DNA of 39,826 nt, from positions 681-40,506 of the forward strand of contig JADMJS010000107.1 in NCBI GenBank assembly GCA_018780435.1, given 5' to 3'. Both the position numbers and the translations under genes were made by a program. This stretch comes from Myxococcales bacterium (GTDB lineage Bacteria > Myxococcota_A > UBA9042 > GCA-2863065). The notes beneath the pieces are model-generated. The model was not told the DNA's origin. It searched no databases and saw nothing but the letters and a program-made list of their open reading frames with translations. Positions 8,526 to 17,131 of the stretch are shown here, in pieces; within the stretch, counting starts at the first letter, position 1, and each line of letters starts with the position of its first letter.

Positions 8526-10952
8526 ATGAAGCGGCTTTCGCTCTTGGTTCTGGCTTTGGGGACACTCTCGACCCGAACGAGCACGGCTCAGGAGCCCCCT
8601 GCGGCAGCCGGAGAGGCTCCCGCGGCACCGACGCGGGTCGACACCCTCGAACTCGATCCCACGACCGCCGCCGCGTCCGAGGCGCCCCCGGCCTTCGTGA
8701 GCCTCGCCGGTGACGTCAGCAAGACCTACCGCGGTGTGCTCGTGCACGTCGAGCACTGGGTCCCGCTACCGGAACAGTGGGAGATCACCCGAGAGGCGGT
8801 CCTCGAACTCCACTTCTCGCACTCGCCGGTCCTGATCGAGCGTCTGTCGTCCATGACGGCGTCGGTCAACGGCAACGCGGTCAACAGCGTGTTCCTCAGC
8901 GTCGACAATGCCCAGCAGGGCAAGGTCGTCTGGACCATTCCGCCGGAGTACCTGAAGCTCGGTGACAGCAATGTCATCGACATCACGGCGAAGATGCGCT
9001 CGGACTTGGAGCTCTGCGACGACGTCCACAGCCCCGCATTGTGGATTACCATCGAGAAGGAGAGCCGGCTCATCATTCGCTATCGCGAGAAGCCGGTCTC
9101 GCTCGACCTCGCCAAGTTCCCGCAGAGCTACCTGCGTCCAGAGTTCTTCTACTCGGACGGCAAGGAGAAGCAGACCCACGCCATCATCGCGATTCCGACG
9201 GCCCCGTCGGCAGAGGTCCTCACCGGCGTCGGCGTCGTGTCGGCCCGCATCGGCGCGGACACCCGTTTCCAATCCGGTGGTTTGGAAGTGCGTCAAGTCG
9301 GCGATATCACGGCGGATCTTAGAGAGGAGTTCGCGCGCAACAACCTCATCATCGTCGGGCCGACCGACTTCGCGAACAAGTTCGCTGCGGCCGGCCTTGA
9401 GCTCGTGGAGTCGTTCCGGACAGGGGATCCAAGCCTCGGCCACCTCTTCGAGTCTCCGAATCCGTTCAACCCGAGTCGCTTGGCGCTCGTGGTCACGGGC
9501 GCCGATGACGCGGCGCTCTCGAAAGCCGTCACGGCCCTCTCGCTCCCGAAGCTGTCGGATGAGTGGAAGACTGACCCGAAGTTGGGCCAGCCGGCCGTCC
9601 GCGCCGTCACGTTCGCGACGAAGCCGGAGATCCCCGCCGCTGCCCTGAACGACAAGCTCGGCACCGTCACGATGACGCTCGCCGACTTGGGCTCGTCCGA
9701 TCTCACACAGCGCGGCAAGTTTCACCACTTCGCCCGCGTTGCGTTCCCGAATCCGTACGTCGGCCGGGTTCAGGCGCCATCGTTCATCCGCCTCATCATG
9801 GCGCACTCCGAGCTGCTCGTTCCGCAGACGTCGTCGCTGCTGGTCAAGATCAACGATGAGCCCGTCCGCTCGATTCGCCTGTCTCCGCGGACGGCCCGTC
9901 GCCTCGAAGCCGATGTCATCATCCCCGAGAAGCTCCTCGGGTCCCGGACGCTCGTCGTCGACCTCGAGTTCTTCCTCGACATCGGTGACCCCGATTGCCG
10001 CTACAACTTTCCGGAGATGGCGTGGGTTACCCTTTTCAATACATCCTTCGTTGCGTACACGCTGAATGACCAGCCGACGACGTCGCTTCGCTCCTACCCG
10101 TGGGTGGCCGGCAAAGAACCCAACCTGAATGGCCTCGTGTTCGGCGTCGCGGAGGAGCCCACGGACGGCTCGCTCACGGTCGTCGCCAACGTGGCGGCGT
10201 ACCTCGGCAAGAAGGTCCCTCGTATCGTGGGCCGTGACGGCGTCCCCCGTGCCCAGTGGGTGCACCCGTGGGTGAAGCGCGTCGGCAACCTCGCCGAAGG
10301 CGATCTCGCCGATCGAGACCTCATGGTCGTGGGTGACTACGCGACCATCCGTGCGAACGCGGGTGTACTCGGAGGCGTTCCGGAGAACATGTTCGCGGAG
10401 TCGGCTGCCGCCGATAACATCCGCACCTACACCGGCGACACGTTCCGTGCCGAGGCGGGGTGGATCTTCCTGGGTAAATCGCCCTGGAACCCGCGCCGCA
10501 ACCTGCTCGTCGTCTCTGGCGGTCGCGGTGAACCGGCTTACAAGCAGGCCTCCGAGTATTTGTGGGTCGAGCGTAAGGTCGACCAGCTCGCCGGATCGGC
10601 CGTCCTCGTCGGCCCGAACGGTGCACTCGAAGTCGTTCAAGAGGCGCCCGGCGAAGTCATTCAAGTCAAGACAGGCGACCTCGTCCCGCAGCTCCCGGTG
10701 TACGAGCCGGCGCGACGGGCGGATGGTGCCGCTCTCGAAGGCAACGGCGTGGCGCCGTTGGCGGCCACAACCGACTCCACCCCGAAGGATCCGCCGAGTG
10801 CAGCCGCGCCGGCCGCCGCCGTCACCACACCCGAACCGGCCGCCAATTCGAGCACGGTCTTCCTCGTGTTCGGCGTCCTCGGAGCGCTGCTGCTCATCCT
10901 GGTCGTGGTTCGTGTTCGCGACTCGATGCGTTCGCAACCGAGCGCGCAGTAA
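8526..10952 (+). CDS. BcsB-like periplasmic polysaccharide carrier protein
   Basis: An 808-residue protein of the bacterial cellulose synthase subunit B family. It has a Sec signal peptide (1-21), a long periplasmic region with the family's first carbohydrate-binding-like block (about 75-180, including L.F.HSPVLIERLSSM.V.NG and ELCDDVHSPALWITIEKES), then flavodoxin-like and second binding blocks (about 210-740). A Pro/Ala/Thr-rich segment is followed by a single C-terminal membrane helix (about 777-796) with a positive cytoplasmic tail. BcsB normally anchors beside BcsA and guides cellulose through the periplasm. No BcsA, BcsC, BcsZ or PilZ gene is in the window. Instead it is the first gene of a pelB-D-E-F-G operon, where pelA would be expected. 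Its role as a periplasmic guide for a Pel-type polymer is inferred from this context. Confidence 0.88.
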   Translation: MKRLSLLVLALGTLSTRTSTAQEPPAAAGEAPAAPTRVDTLELDPTTAAASEAPPAFVSLAGDVSKTYRGVLVHVEHWVPLPEQWEITREAVLELHFSHSPVLIERLSSMTASVNGNAVNSVFLSVDNAQQGKVVWTIPPEYLKLGDSNVIDITAKMRSDLELCDDVHSPALWITIEKESRLIIRYREKPVSLDLAKFPQSYLRPEFFYSDGKEKQTHAIIAIPTAPSAEVLTGVGVVSARIGADTRFQSGGLEVRQVGDITADLREEFARNNLIIVGPTDFANKFAAAGLELVESFRTGDPSLGHLFESPNPFNPSRLALVVTGADDAALSKAVTALSLPKLSDEWKTDPKLGQPAVRAVTFATKPEIPAAALNDKLGTVTMTLADLGSSDLTQRGKFHHFARVAFPNPYVGRVQAPSFIRLIMAHSELLVPQTSSLLVKINDEPVRSIRLSPRTARRLEADVIIPEKLLGSRTLVVDLEFFLDIGDPDCRYNFPEMAWVTLFNTSFVAYTLNDQPTTSLRSYPWVAGKEPNLNGLVFGVAEEPTDGSLTVVANVAAYLGKKVPRIVGRDGVPRAQWVHPWVKRVGNLAEGDLADRDLMVVGDYATIRANAGVLGGVPENMFAESAAADNIRTYTGDTFRAEAGWIFLGKSPWNPRRNLLVVSGGRGEPAYKQASEYLWVERKVDQLAGSAVLVGPNGALEVVQEAPGEVIQVKTGDLVPQLPVYEPARRADGAALEGNGVAPLAATTDSTPKDPPSAAAPAAAVTTPEPAANSSTVFLVFGVLGALLLILVVVRVRDSMRSQPSAQ

Positions 10953-10969
10953 GCGCCGGAAGGAACTGA

Positions 10970-13051
10970 GTGTCATTGGTCCTTCGCCATCTGGCGCTCG
11001 TCTGTCTGCTCGGGGCCGGGTCCGCATCGGCCCTGCAGCGGCCACCGGGCGAGCGCGCCGTGCAGCCGACGGGAGACGAGCCGGCGAGGGCCGCGGCCCT
11101 CCGCTCGGAAGGCCGCCTCGACGATGCGGGGGCTCTGCTGGAGTACTACGTCCGCATGCGCGGGGACGATCTCGCCGCGCGGATGTTACTGGTCGACATC
11201 CGGCTTGAGGCCGGTGACTACCTGCTGGCGCTGGTCGCAGCGGAGCCGCTCGCGCTCCTTCGCCGCGACTTGGCGGTGCTCGAACGGCTCGCCATCATCT
11301 ACGGCAAGCTGGGACGGCATCGGGATCATGCGTCCGTGCTCGACGCCATTTGCAAGCAGACCGGTGACACGCCGGACCGCCTGCTTGAGCTCAGCAGCGC
11401 GCACGCCGGCGCGATGGACCCGACCGAGGCCGCGGCCGCGCTGGACCGGTATCTCGTTCAAGTGCCGGACGACGTGGATCGCTGGGAACAGGTCGCGACG
11501 CTCCGCGACTATCTAGGGCACCCAGTCGACGCCGTCCGCGCTTGGAAGCGGGTCACCGAGCTACGGCCGGGTGACTTCAAGGCCTTCGAGAAGCTCGGAG
11601 ACGCCTACATCCGTCGGACGATGGACGACGAAGCGGCTATCGCGTTCGCGCGAGCGGTGGAGCTGTCGCCCGACGACCGAGCGCTGACGTGGAAGTCGAT
11701 CGAAGCCTCGATCGCCTCTGGAGACACGGCCCGCGCAGAGGCCCTCCTCGGCCGGCTCGCAGCGCGTTCATCGAGTGAAGGGCACGCTCGCGATCGTTTG
11801 GCGTTCTTACAATCCAGTCGCGGTGAGCCCGCGGCAGCCGTCGAGACGCTCGCCCCGGCCGCAGCCCGTGAGCCGAACAACTTGTTGCGTCGGCTCAGCT
11901 TGGCTCGGTACGCCATCGACGCGGGCGAGGTGGACGTCGCCATCGCCGAGCTCGAAACGGTCCTCGCCAAGGATCCCATGAACCTCGACGCTCGGAGCTT
12001 GCTCGCCGACATCTACCCTCTCCGGAGTCAGCACAAGGAAGCGCTTCGACTCTACGACGGTATCATTGCCGGCACGACGCCCGACGACGAGTTTCAGCTT
12101 CGGCGGGACCTCGTCTCTAGCGAAGTCGGGCCCCGAATCGGGCCCACTTACGAGTACTTGCAGGACTCCACTGGCCTTACGCGCCACCGTCTGACGCTCG
12201 GCGCTGATCATCAAGCCCTCGACTGGCTTCGGTGGCGAGCGCGCTACGGTTGGTCCCTCTACGAAGGGCGCCCTCGCATCGATCTCGCACCGGACACGAG
12301 CTTCAGCGCTCACCGTGCGGGCGTGGGCGTCGATCTCAAGAGTAGCCCTCGGTCGGTCTTCGAGATCGATGTCGGGGTCTCGGCCTACGACATCGACTTT
12401 CCGACCTTTGCGGACCTTCGCTTGGGATGGCGATACGCCCACGGGTCGACCGTCGCACCATGGAACCTGCGCGTCTGGCTCTCCCGGACCCCGGACGAAT
12501 CGACACTCGACTCGATACTCTGGGACACGGCGCACTACGAGGTTGGCGCGGGTTGGGACGTGGAGGTTGCGCGCTTCCTGCTCGAGCTTGAGTTCAAGTA
12601 CGGCCGATTCATCCACACCGACCCACTCACCACCGACCGTATCCGCAACAACGGGCTTGAGTGGCTCGTGACGCCCGGTGTGCGGCTCGTCGATGACCCG
12701 CTGTCGCTCGATCTGCTCCTCGAATACCGAGGCGTTTGGTTCCAAACCAGCTCGGACGAGGCTGGGGACCGAATCCCCTACTTCGCGCCGGATCTCTATC
12801 AGACTCTGGCGCTGCCCTTGGTCCTCTACCATGAAGTCCACTGGCGCTTTCGATACTCGCTCACCGTCCGTCCGCTCTGGGTCTTCGAGGACGAAGCGCT
12901 CCAGTTGGCCTATGGCGCCGAAGCGCGGGTTCGTTTCCACCCGCAGCACTGGATGGATGTCGGGTACCAGCGCACGGACACCCTCGTCGGGGACGCCACC
13001 CGGGTCTTCCAAGAGAACCTCTTCACCATCTCTTACACGGGGGCGTTCTAG
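10970..13051 (+). CDS. pelB: PelB-like TPR outer-membrane polysaccharide porin
   Basis: A 693-residue protein with a signal peptide (about 1-22), a helical tetratricopeptide-repeat region (about 35-375, with typical A..LL...P....A...LA spacing), and a C-terminal region of alternating strands (about 390-693) ending in TGAF, the terminal-Phe mark of an outer-membrane barrel. This TPR-plus-barrel layout is shared by PelB, BcsC and AlgK/AlgE-type export modules. PelB is chosen because pelD, pelE, pelF and pelG follow. It is shorter than Pseudomonas PelB (about 1,200 residues) because it has fewer repeats, in keeping with the absence of PelA, which PelB's repeats bind. It has a GTG start behind GGAAGGA, 17 bp after the bcsB-like gene. 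Its stop overlaps the pelD start by one base. Confidence 0.78.
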   Translation: MSLVLRHLALVCLLGAGSASALQRPPGERAVQPTGDEPARAAALRSEGRLDDAGALLEYYVRMRGDDLAARMLLVDIRLEAGDYLLALVAAEPLALLRRDLAVLERLAIIYGKLGRHRDHASVLDAICKQTGDTPDRLLELSSAHAGAMDPTEAAAALDRYLVQVPDDVDRWEQVATLRDYLGHPVDAVRAWKRVTELRPGDFKAFEKLGDAYIRRTMDDEAAIAFARAVELSPDDRALTWKSIEASIASGDTARAEALLGRLAARSSSEGHARDRLAFLQSSRGEPAAAVETLAPAAAREPNNLLRRLSLARYAIDAGEVDVAIAELETVLAKDPMNLDARSLLADIYPLRSQHKEALRLYDGIIAGTTPDDEFQLRRDLVSSEVGPRIGPTYEYLQDSTGLTRHRLTLGADHQALDWLRWRARYGWSLYEGRPRIDLAPDTSFSAHRAGVGVDLKSSPRSVFEIDVGVSAYDIDFPTFADLRLGWRYAHGSTVAPWNLRVWLSRTPDESTLDSILWDTAHYEVGAGWDVEVARFLLELEFKYGRFIHTDPLTTDRIRNNGLEWLVTPGVRLVDDPLSLDLLLEYRGVWFQTSSDEAGDRIPYFAPDLYQTLALPLVLYHEVHWRFRYSLTVRPLWVFEDEALQLAYGAEARVRFHPQHWMDVGYQRTDTLVGDATRVFQENLFTISYTGAF

Positions 13052-14472
13052 TGGATATCACTGCCGTACTCGACGACCGCAAGACGTTGGCGACCCGTCG
13101 CCGACTCGACGCGCTGCTTGAGATCATCGCGGGTTACGCGGTCCTGTGCGTCGTAAGCTGGACCCTCACGTTCGACCACTTCGCTTGGCCCGACGCACAG
13201 CTTCATCCCTTCTTCTTGGTCACGCTGTTCATCGCCGCTCGGTATGGGACCGCGGACGGGACCATTGCCGGCGTCATCGGGGCGGGAATCCTCATCGCGG
13301 CAAAGGCGATGGCGCACCCAAACGCGTTCCAGTCTGCCGGTGCTTTGCTGAATCTGGAGCTGATGACCGTCCCCTACTTGCTCATCGTGCTCGGCACGAT
13401 CATCGGCGAGATCAGGCAAGTCGCGGAAGACGAGATCATGGTGCTCCTGGAGCGGCTTCACATGCTGAAGCGTGACGTCGATGCCCTCTCGACGGAGACG
13501 CGAGTCGTGCGCGACTACAACGAGGACCTCCAAGAGCGCATCGCGTCGAGCACCGGCACCACGGGCGCCTTCTACGAGGCGGCCGCCTCCGTACAAAGAC
13601 TCAACGAAGAGGAGGCCCTCCCGGCCATCCTCGAGATGGTCCAGCGCTTCGTCGGGGCCGAGAAGAGTGCGGTCTACATCCGCGGCGTCGATGGCTGGGA
13701 AATGCGCCACGACCGCGGTCTCGTGCGTCCTGATGAGTTCCCACGCCACCTCTCTCTGGGACAGCCGGTCCTCTCGAAGGTCGCCGAAGGTGAAGTCGTC
13801 ACCGTCCTCGACGTCCCGGACGCGACCGGCAGCGACGTCGTGATGGCGGCGCCTCTCTTCGCTGAGGACCAGACCGGTCAACGCCGAGTTCACGCCGCCA
13901 TCGCGGTCCTGGCTCTGCCTCTCTCGAGCCTCAACGCCGGTACGGTCCGCAATCTCACGGGCATCAGCGAATGGGGCAGTCAAGTCCTCGGTTCTGCGCA
14001 GCGTTTCGAGCGGGTTCGCGAGCGGGACCCGGCGGACGAGCAGACCGGCACCTACCGTTATGGCTACGCCGTTCGCCGCCTTGACGAAGAGCTCGGTCGT
14101 TGGCGCCGCTACAACATGCCCACGTCGCTCCTCATCGTGAAGATCGTGAACCTCGACCGCGTCCCGCGCGGCAAGCAGCCGGTGTTCCTGCGCCGCGTCG
14201 CCAGGATGCTCCTCCGCAACCTTCGTGCTGTCGACCTCGTGACGCGGTGGAAGACGCCAGACTCGTTTGGTCTCGTGCTTCCCGCCACCCGCGGCGACGG
14301 GTCGCGGCTCCTGGCCTCGCGGCTCCTGGCTCAGTTCCAACAGGACGTGCTGCAGGACGTCCCCAAGGCGGCTGAGCTTTCGTTGCGTTTTGGGATCGGA
14401 ACGACGGGTGACCATGGCGACTCCCGCGAAGAACTCACACTCGCGGCTGAACGCTTCGAGCTCAACGCCTGA
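13051..14472 (+). CDS. pelD: PelD-like c-di-GMP receptor
   Basis: A 473-residue inner-membrane protein. Several hydrophobic helices occupy about residues 22-130 (including HPFFLVTLFIAARYG), followed by a coiled linker (about 130-165). A GAF-type domain (about 170-310) and a C-terminal GGDEF-fold domain (about 330-470) complete it. In the latter the catalytic GGDEF is replaced by TPDSF, so it should not make c-di-GMP, while an inhibitory-site RxxD is kept as R392-A-V-D395. This is the PelD arrangement, in which c-di-GMP bound at RxxD turns on polymer synthesis after translation. There is one extra residue between RxxD and the degenerate motif compared with typical GGDEF domains. The GTG start overlaps the pelB stop, and the stop overlaps the pelE start. 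Confidence 0.87.
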   Translation: MDITAVLDDRKTLATRRRLDALLEIIAGYAVLCVVSWTLTFDHFAWPDAQLHPFFLVTLFIAARYGTADGTIAGVIGAGILIAAKAMAHPNAFQSAGALLNLELMTVPYLLIVLGTIIGEIRQVAEDEIMVLLERLHMLKRDVDALSTETRVVRDYNEDLQERIASSTGTTGAFYEAAASVQRLNEEEALPAILEMVQRFVGAEKSAVYIRGVDGWEMRHDRGLVRPDEFPRHLSLGQPVLSKVAEGEVVTVLDVPDATGSDVVMAAPLFAEDQTGQRRVHAAIAVLALPLSSLNAGTVRNLTGISEWGSQVLGSAQRFERVRERDPADEQTGTYRYGYAVRRLDEELGRWRRYNMPTSLLIVKIVNLDRVPRGKQPVFLRRVARMLLRNLRAVDLVTRWKTPDSFGLVLPATRGDGSRLLASRLLAQFQQDVLQDVPKAAELSLRFGIGTTGDHGDSREELTLAAERFELNA

Positions 14473-15551
14473 TGGCTGGACCCCGCCGGCGCCCCTTCTT
14501 CGCGGGCTTCGTCACGTACGTCATCATCGTCGTACTCGAAGCGCTGTCCGTGCTCGCCATGGTCAGTGAGCTTGAATCGAGCGCGTTCGTGAACATGCTC
14601 CTCGCCTTTGCGTTCCACTTGGGCGCAGCGACGATGCTGACCTACGGCTTCTGGGGACCGTGGGACTTCCGCTACCCCGACGAGAAGAACTGGTCCGTCA
14701 TCGGCTTCGTTCTCGTGCTCGCTATTCCGGTCTACGGCCTCATCGGCCTCTCGGGCGCCTACGCCGCGGTCCATTGGCGCCGCCGCTTCGAGCGCGCTGG
14801 CGCCGGTATCGTTGGGCGTTTCGAGGAGTACATTCACTACGAACCCGAGGTCAGGAGCGAGCTACGCGGCATGGCGCTCATGTCGGACGGCGACCTTCCA
14901 CAAGACCTCGAGCGCCTCGGCAAGGTCGCGCCCCTCATCGACGTGATCAAGTCGGGCGATCCAGAGCTGAAGCGCGGCGCCATCTTCTCGATCGCCAAGC
15001 TCAAACCGGAGACGGCGGTGAAGGTCCTGCGCGAGTGCCTCAAGGACATCGATCCGGACAGCCAGTTCTTCGTGGCAGGTCAGCTTTCGCGCATCGAGAA
15101 GACGCTTTCGGAGAGCATCATCCGAACGCGGCGTCGACTTGAGCTCGACCCTGACAACCTCGACCTCCGCATCGAGCTGGCGCGGCAGGAGAAGGACTAC
15201 ATCCTGAGCGGACTCCTCGACCCCTCGGTGGAGCAGTACTTCCTGCGAGAGGCGTCGGGGCTCTGCGAAGAGGTCCTCTCTCGCCTGCCGGACCGCGATG
15301 ACGTGCTCCTCGACCTCGCCGACATACGACTACGCGCGCGGCAGACTGATGTCGCGCTGCAGGCGTATGCGCAGATCGTCGAACAGGATCCGACCCTCAC
15401 TCCGGCGTGGATCGGCCTGGCCCACTGTTACTACGAGAAGCGCGACCTGCTCCGTCTCGGAGCCGTCCTTGAGGAGTTGAAGAGCCGCGGCGAGCTGCCG
15501 CCATCGTTGAATGACGTCCTGGCGTTCTGGGACATGGCGCGGCCGAGCTGA
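14472..15551 (+). CDS. pelE: PelE-like membrane protein with HEAT/TPR repeats
   Basis: A 359-residue protein. Three hydrophobic helices (about 9-31, 36-60 and 75-100) precede a cytoplasmic helical region. Residues about 150-215 look like HEAT repeats (KSGDPELKRGAIFSIAKL), and about 215-355 are TPR-like (LELDPDNLDLRIELA, VLLDLADIRLRARQTDVALQAY). PelE in Pseudomonas is a membrane-anchored TPR protein that joins PelD and PelF in the synthase complex. The assignment rests mainly on this architecture and its place between pelD and pelF. The ATG overlaps the preceding TGA. The C-terminal TPR could contact PelF. No catalytic motif is visible. Confidence 0.78.
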   Translation: MAGPRRRPFFAGFVTYVIIVVLEALSVLAMVSELESSAFVNMLLAFAFHLGAATMLTYGFWGPWDFRYPDEKNWSVIGFVLVLAIPVYGLIGLSGAYAAVHWRRRFERAGAGIVGRFEEYIHYEPEVRSELRGMALMSDGDLPQDLERLGKVAPLIDVIKSGDPELKRGAIFSIAKLKPETAVKVLRECLKDIDPDSQFFVAGQLSRIEKTLSESIIRTRRRLELDPDNLDLRIELARQEKDYILSGLLDPSVEQYFLREASGLCEEVLSRLPDRDDVLLDLADIRLRARQTDVALQAYAQIVEQDPTLTPAWIGLAHCYYEKRDLLRLGAVLEELKSRGELPPSLNDVLAFWDMARPS

Positions 15552-15570
15552 CGGGCCCGAGGATGAACCG

Positions 15571-17130
15571 ATGGCGCTGACTGACGTTTGCTTGGTACTA
15601 GAAGGGTCCTACCCGTACGTGGTGGGTGGCGTCTCCACGTGGACGCACCACCTCATCAAGTCGCTCCCGGAGCTCTCGTTCTCGATCATCTACATCGGGG
15701 TGTCTAAGCACCAAGTCCAAAAGATGGAATACCGACTACCCGAGAACGTGAGGCAGTTCAACGAGATATACCTGCTGGACCCGGTCATCGTGAAGGGTAC
15801 CAAGCGGCAGTTCTCGCGCACGGCTTGGCGTGAGGTCGAGGAGTTCGTGCACGCGCTCGAGAGCGGGGACGTCTCCGCTTTCCACCGCATCGCGGAGACG
15901 CTGACGTCGGGCAAGGACCCGGCCATCACCCCGTACGACATCCTCTATTCGCGTCGCTTCTGGGACATCATGGTCGGCGTCTACCGCCGCAACTTCCCGA
16001 ACCTCAGCTATCTCGACTACTTCTGGACTTGCCGCTTCCTCATGTTGCCGCTCTTCCAGTTGCTCTACGCCCCAATCCCAGAGGCCAAGGTCTATCACTC
16101 GACCTGCACCGGCTACGCGGGGCTGCTCGGGGCGCTCGGCCACCGCCGCTATGGGTCGCCGCTGATCCTCACCGAGCACGGGATCTACACCAAAGAGCGC
16201 ATGATTGAGATCGCGCAGGCGGCGTACATCTACAACGAAGTCGTCGTCGACTATGTGCCCCGCCGCGAGCTCGGGCTCTTGCAAAACCTCTGGATGGGCA
16301 AGTTCAAGATGCTCTCCCAGATCGCGTACCAAGAGTCCGAGAAGATCATCACGCTCTACTCGGGCAACCAGAAGACTCAGATCATGCAGGGCGCGCCGCC
16401 CCAGAAGTGCGAGATCATCCCGAACGGCATCGAGGTCGCGCGATATGCGGCGCTCGCCGAAGCGGCGTCTGGAGCCCCGCGCGATCCAGGCCAGCACATC
16501 GCCTTCGTCGGCCGCATCTCGCCGATCAAGGACGTCAAGACGTTCATACGCGCGGCCCGAATCGTCGTCGACGCCATGCCGACCGCGACCTTCTACATCC
16601 TCGGGACGCCGGACGAAGACGTCGACTACTACGAGGAGTGCCGTTCCCTCGCCGAGCTCCTCCAGCTCGGCGATCGGCTCCGCTTCATGGGTAACGTCGA
16701 CATGAGCGAGTACTACCCGAAGCTCGACGTCGTCGTTCTGACCAGCGTCTCTGAAGCGCAGCCCTTCGTGGTCATCGAGGCCATGGCGGTCGGTGTGCCT
16801 TGCGTCGCCACGAACGTCGGCGCGTGTTCGGAGCTTCTCTTTGGGGCCAATGACGAGGACCGCCGCTTCGGCTCCGCCGGGCTCGTCACGAACGTGAACT
16901 CCCCGGAAGAGACGGGCAAAGCGGTCCTCCAGATCCTCCGCGACCCGAACCTCCATCGACGCATGGCTCAAGCCGGCCGCGAGCGTGCGTTCCGCTACTA
17001 CCAGCGCCAGTCGGTCATCAACCGCTACAAGGACGTCTACCGCTCCATGATCACGCTCTATGATCAAGGCGGCACGGCGCGGCCATCGACGTCGCATGAC
17101 TCGCACGTCGAGCTCGACGGGGAGCGTTGA
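15571..17130 (+). CDS. pelF: PelF-like family GT4 glycosyltransferase
   Basis: A 519-residue cytoplasmic glycosyltransferase. The N-terminus DVCLVLEGSYPYVVGGVSTW is characteristic of PelF. The C-terminal Rossmann domain has IAFVGRISPIKDVKTFI and the GT-B retaining-enzyme EX7E motif at E395-E403 (SEAQPFVVIEAM). PelF uses a UDP-activated N-acetylated hexosamine to polymerise Pel. Here the polymer could differ because the modification enzyme PelA is missing. ATG 15571 is chosen because GAGGA lies 8-12 bases upstream and the family N-terminus begins there. An in-frame extension to 15511 would overlap pelE. PelG follows after one base. Length and motifs are normal for the family. Confidence 0.93.
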   Translation: MALTDVCLVLEGSYPYVVGGVSTWTHHLIKSLPELSFSIIYIGVSKHQVQKMEYRLPENVRQFNEIYLLDPVIVKGTKRQFSRTAWREVEEFVHALESGDVSAFHRIAETLTSGKDPAITPYDILYSRRFWDIMVGVYRRNFPNLSYLDYFWTCRFLMLPLFQLLYAPIPEAKVYHSTCTGYAGLLGALGHRRYGSPLILTEHGIYTKERMIEIAQAAYIYNEVVVDYVPRRELGLLQNLWMGKFKMLSQIAYQESEKIITLYSGNQKTQIMQGAPPQKCEIIPNGIEVARYAALAEAASGAPRDPGQHIAFVGRISPIKDVKTFIRAARIVVDAMPTATFYILGTPDEDVDYYEECRSLAELLQLGDRLRFMGNVDMSEYYPKLDVVVLTSVSEAQPFVVIEAMAVGVPCVATNVGACSELLFGANDEDRRFGSAGLVTNVNSPEETGKAVLQILRDPNLHRRMAQAGRERAFRYYQRQSVINRYKDVYRSMITLYDQGGTARPSTSHDSHVELDGER

Positions 17131-17131
17131 C

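Noticed and set aside
8766..11045. A 759-residue open frame on the minus strand opposite the bcsB-like gene
   Set aside because: High-GC codon bias keeps antisense frames open. The sequence is Arg/Asp/Glu-rich without domains, and the plus-strand gene has clear family motifs.
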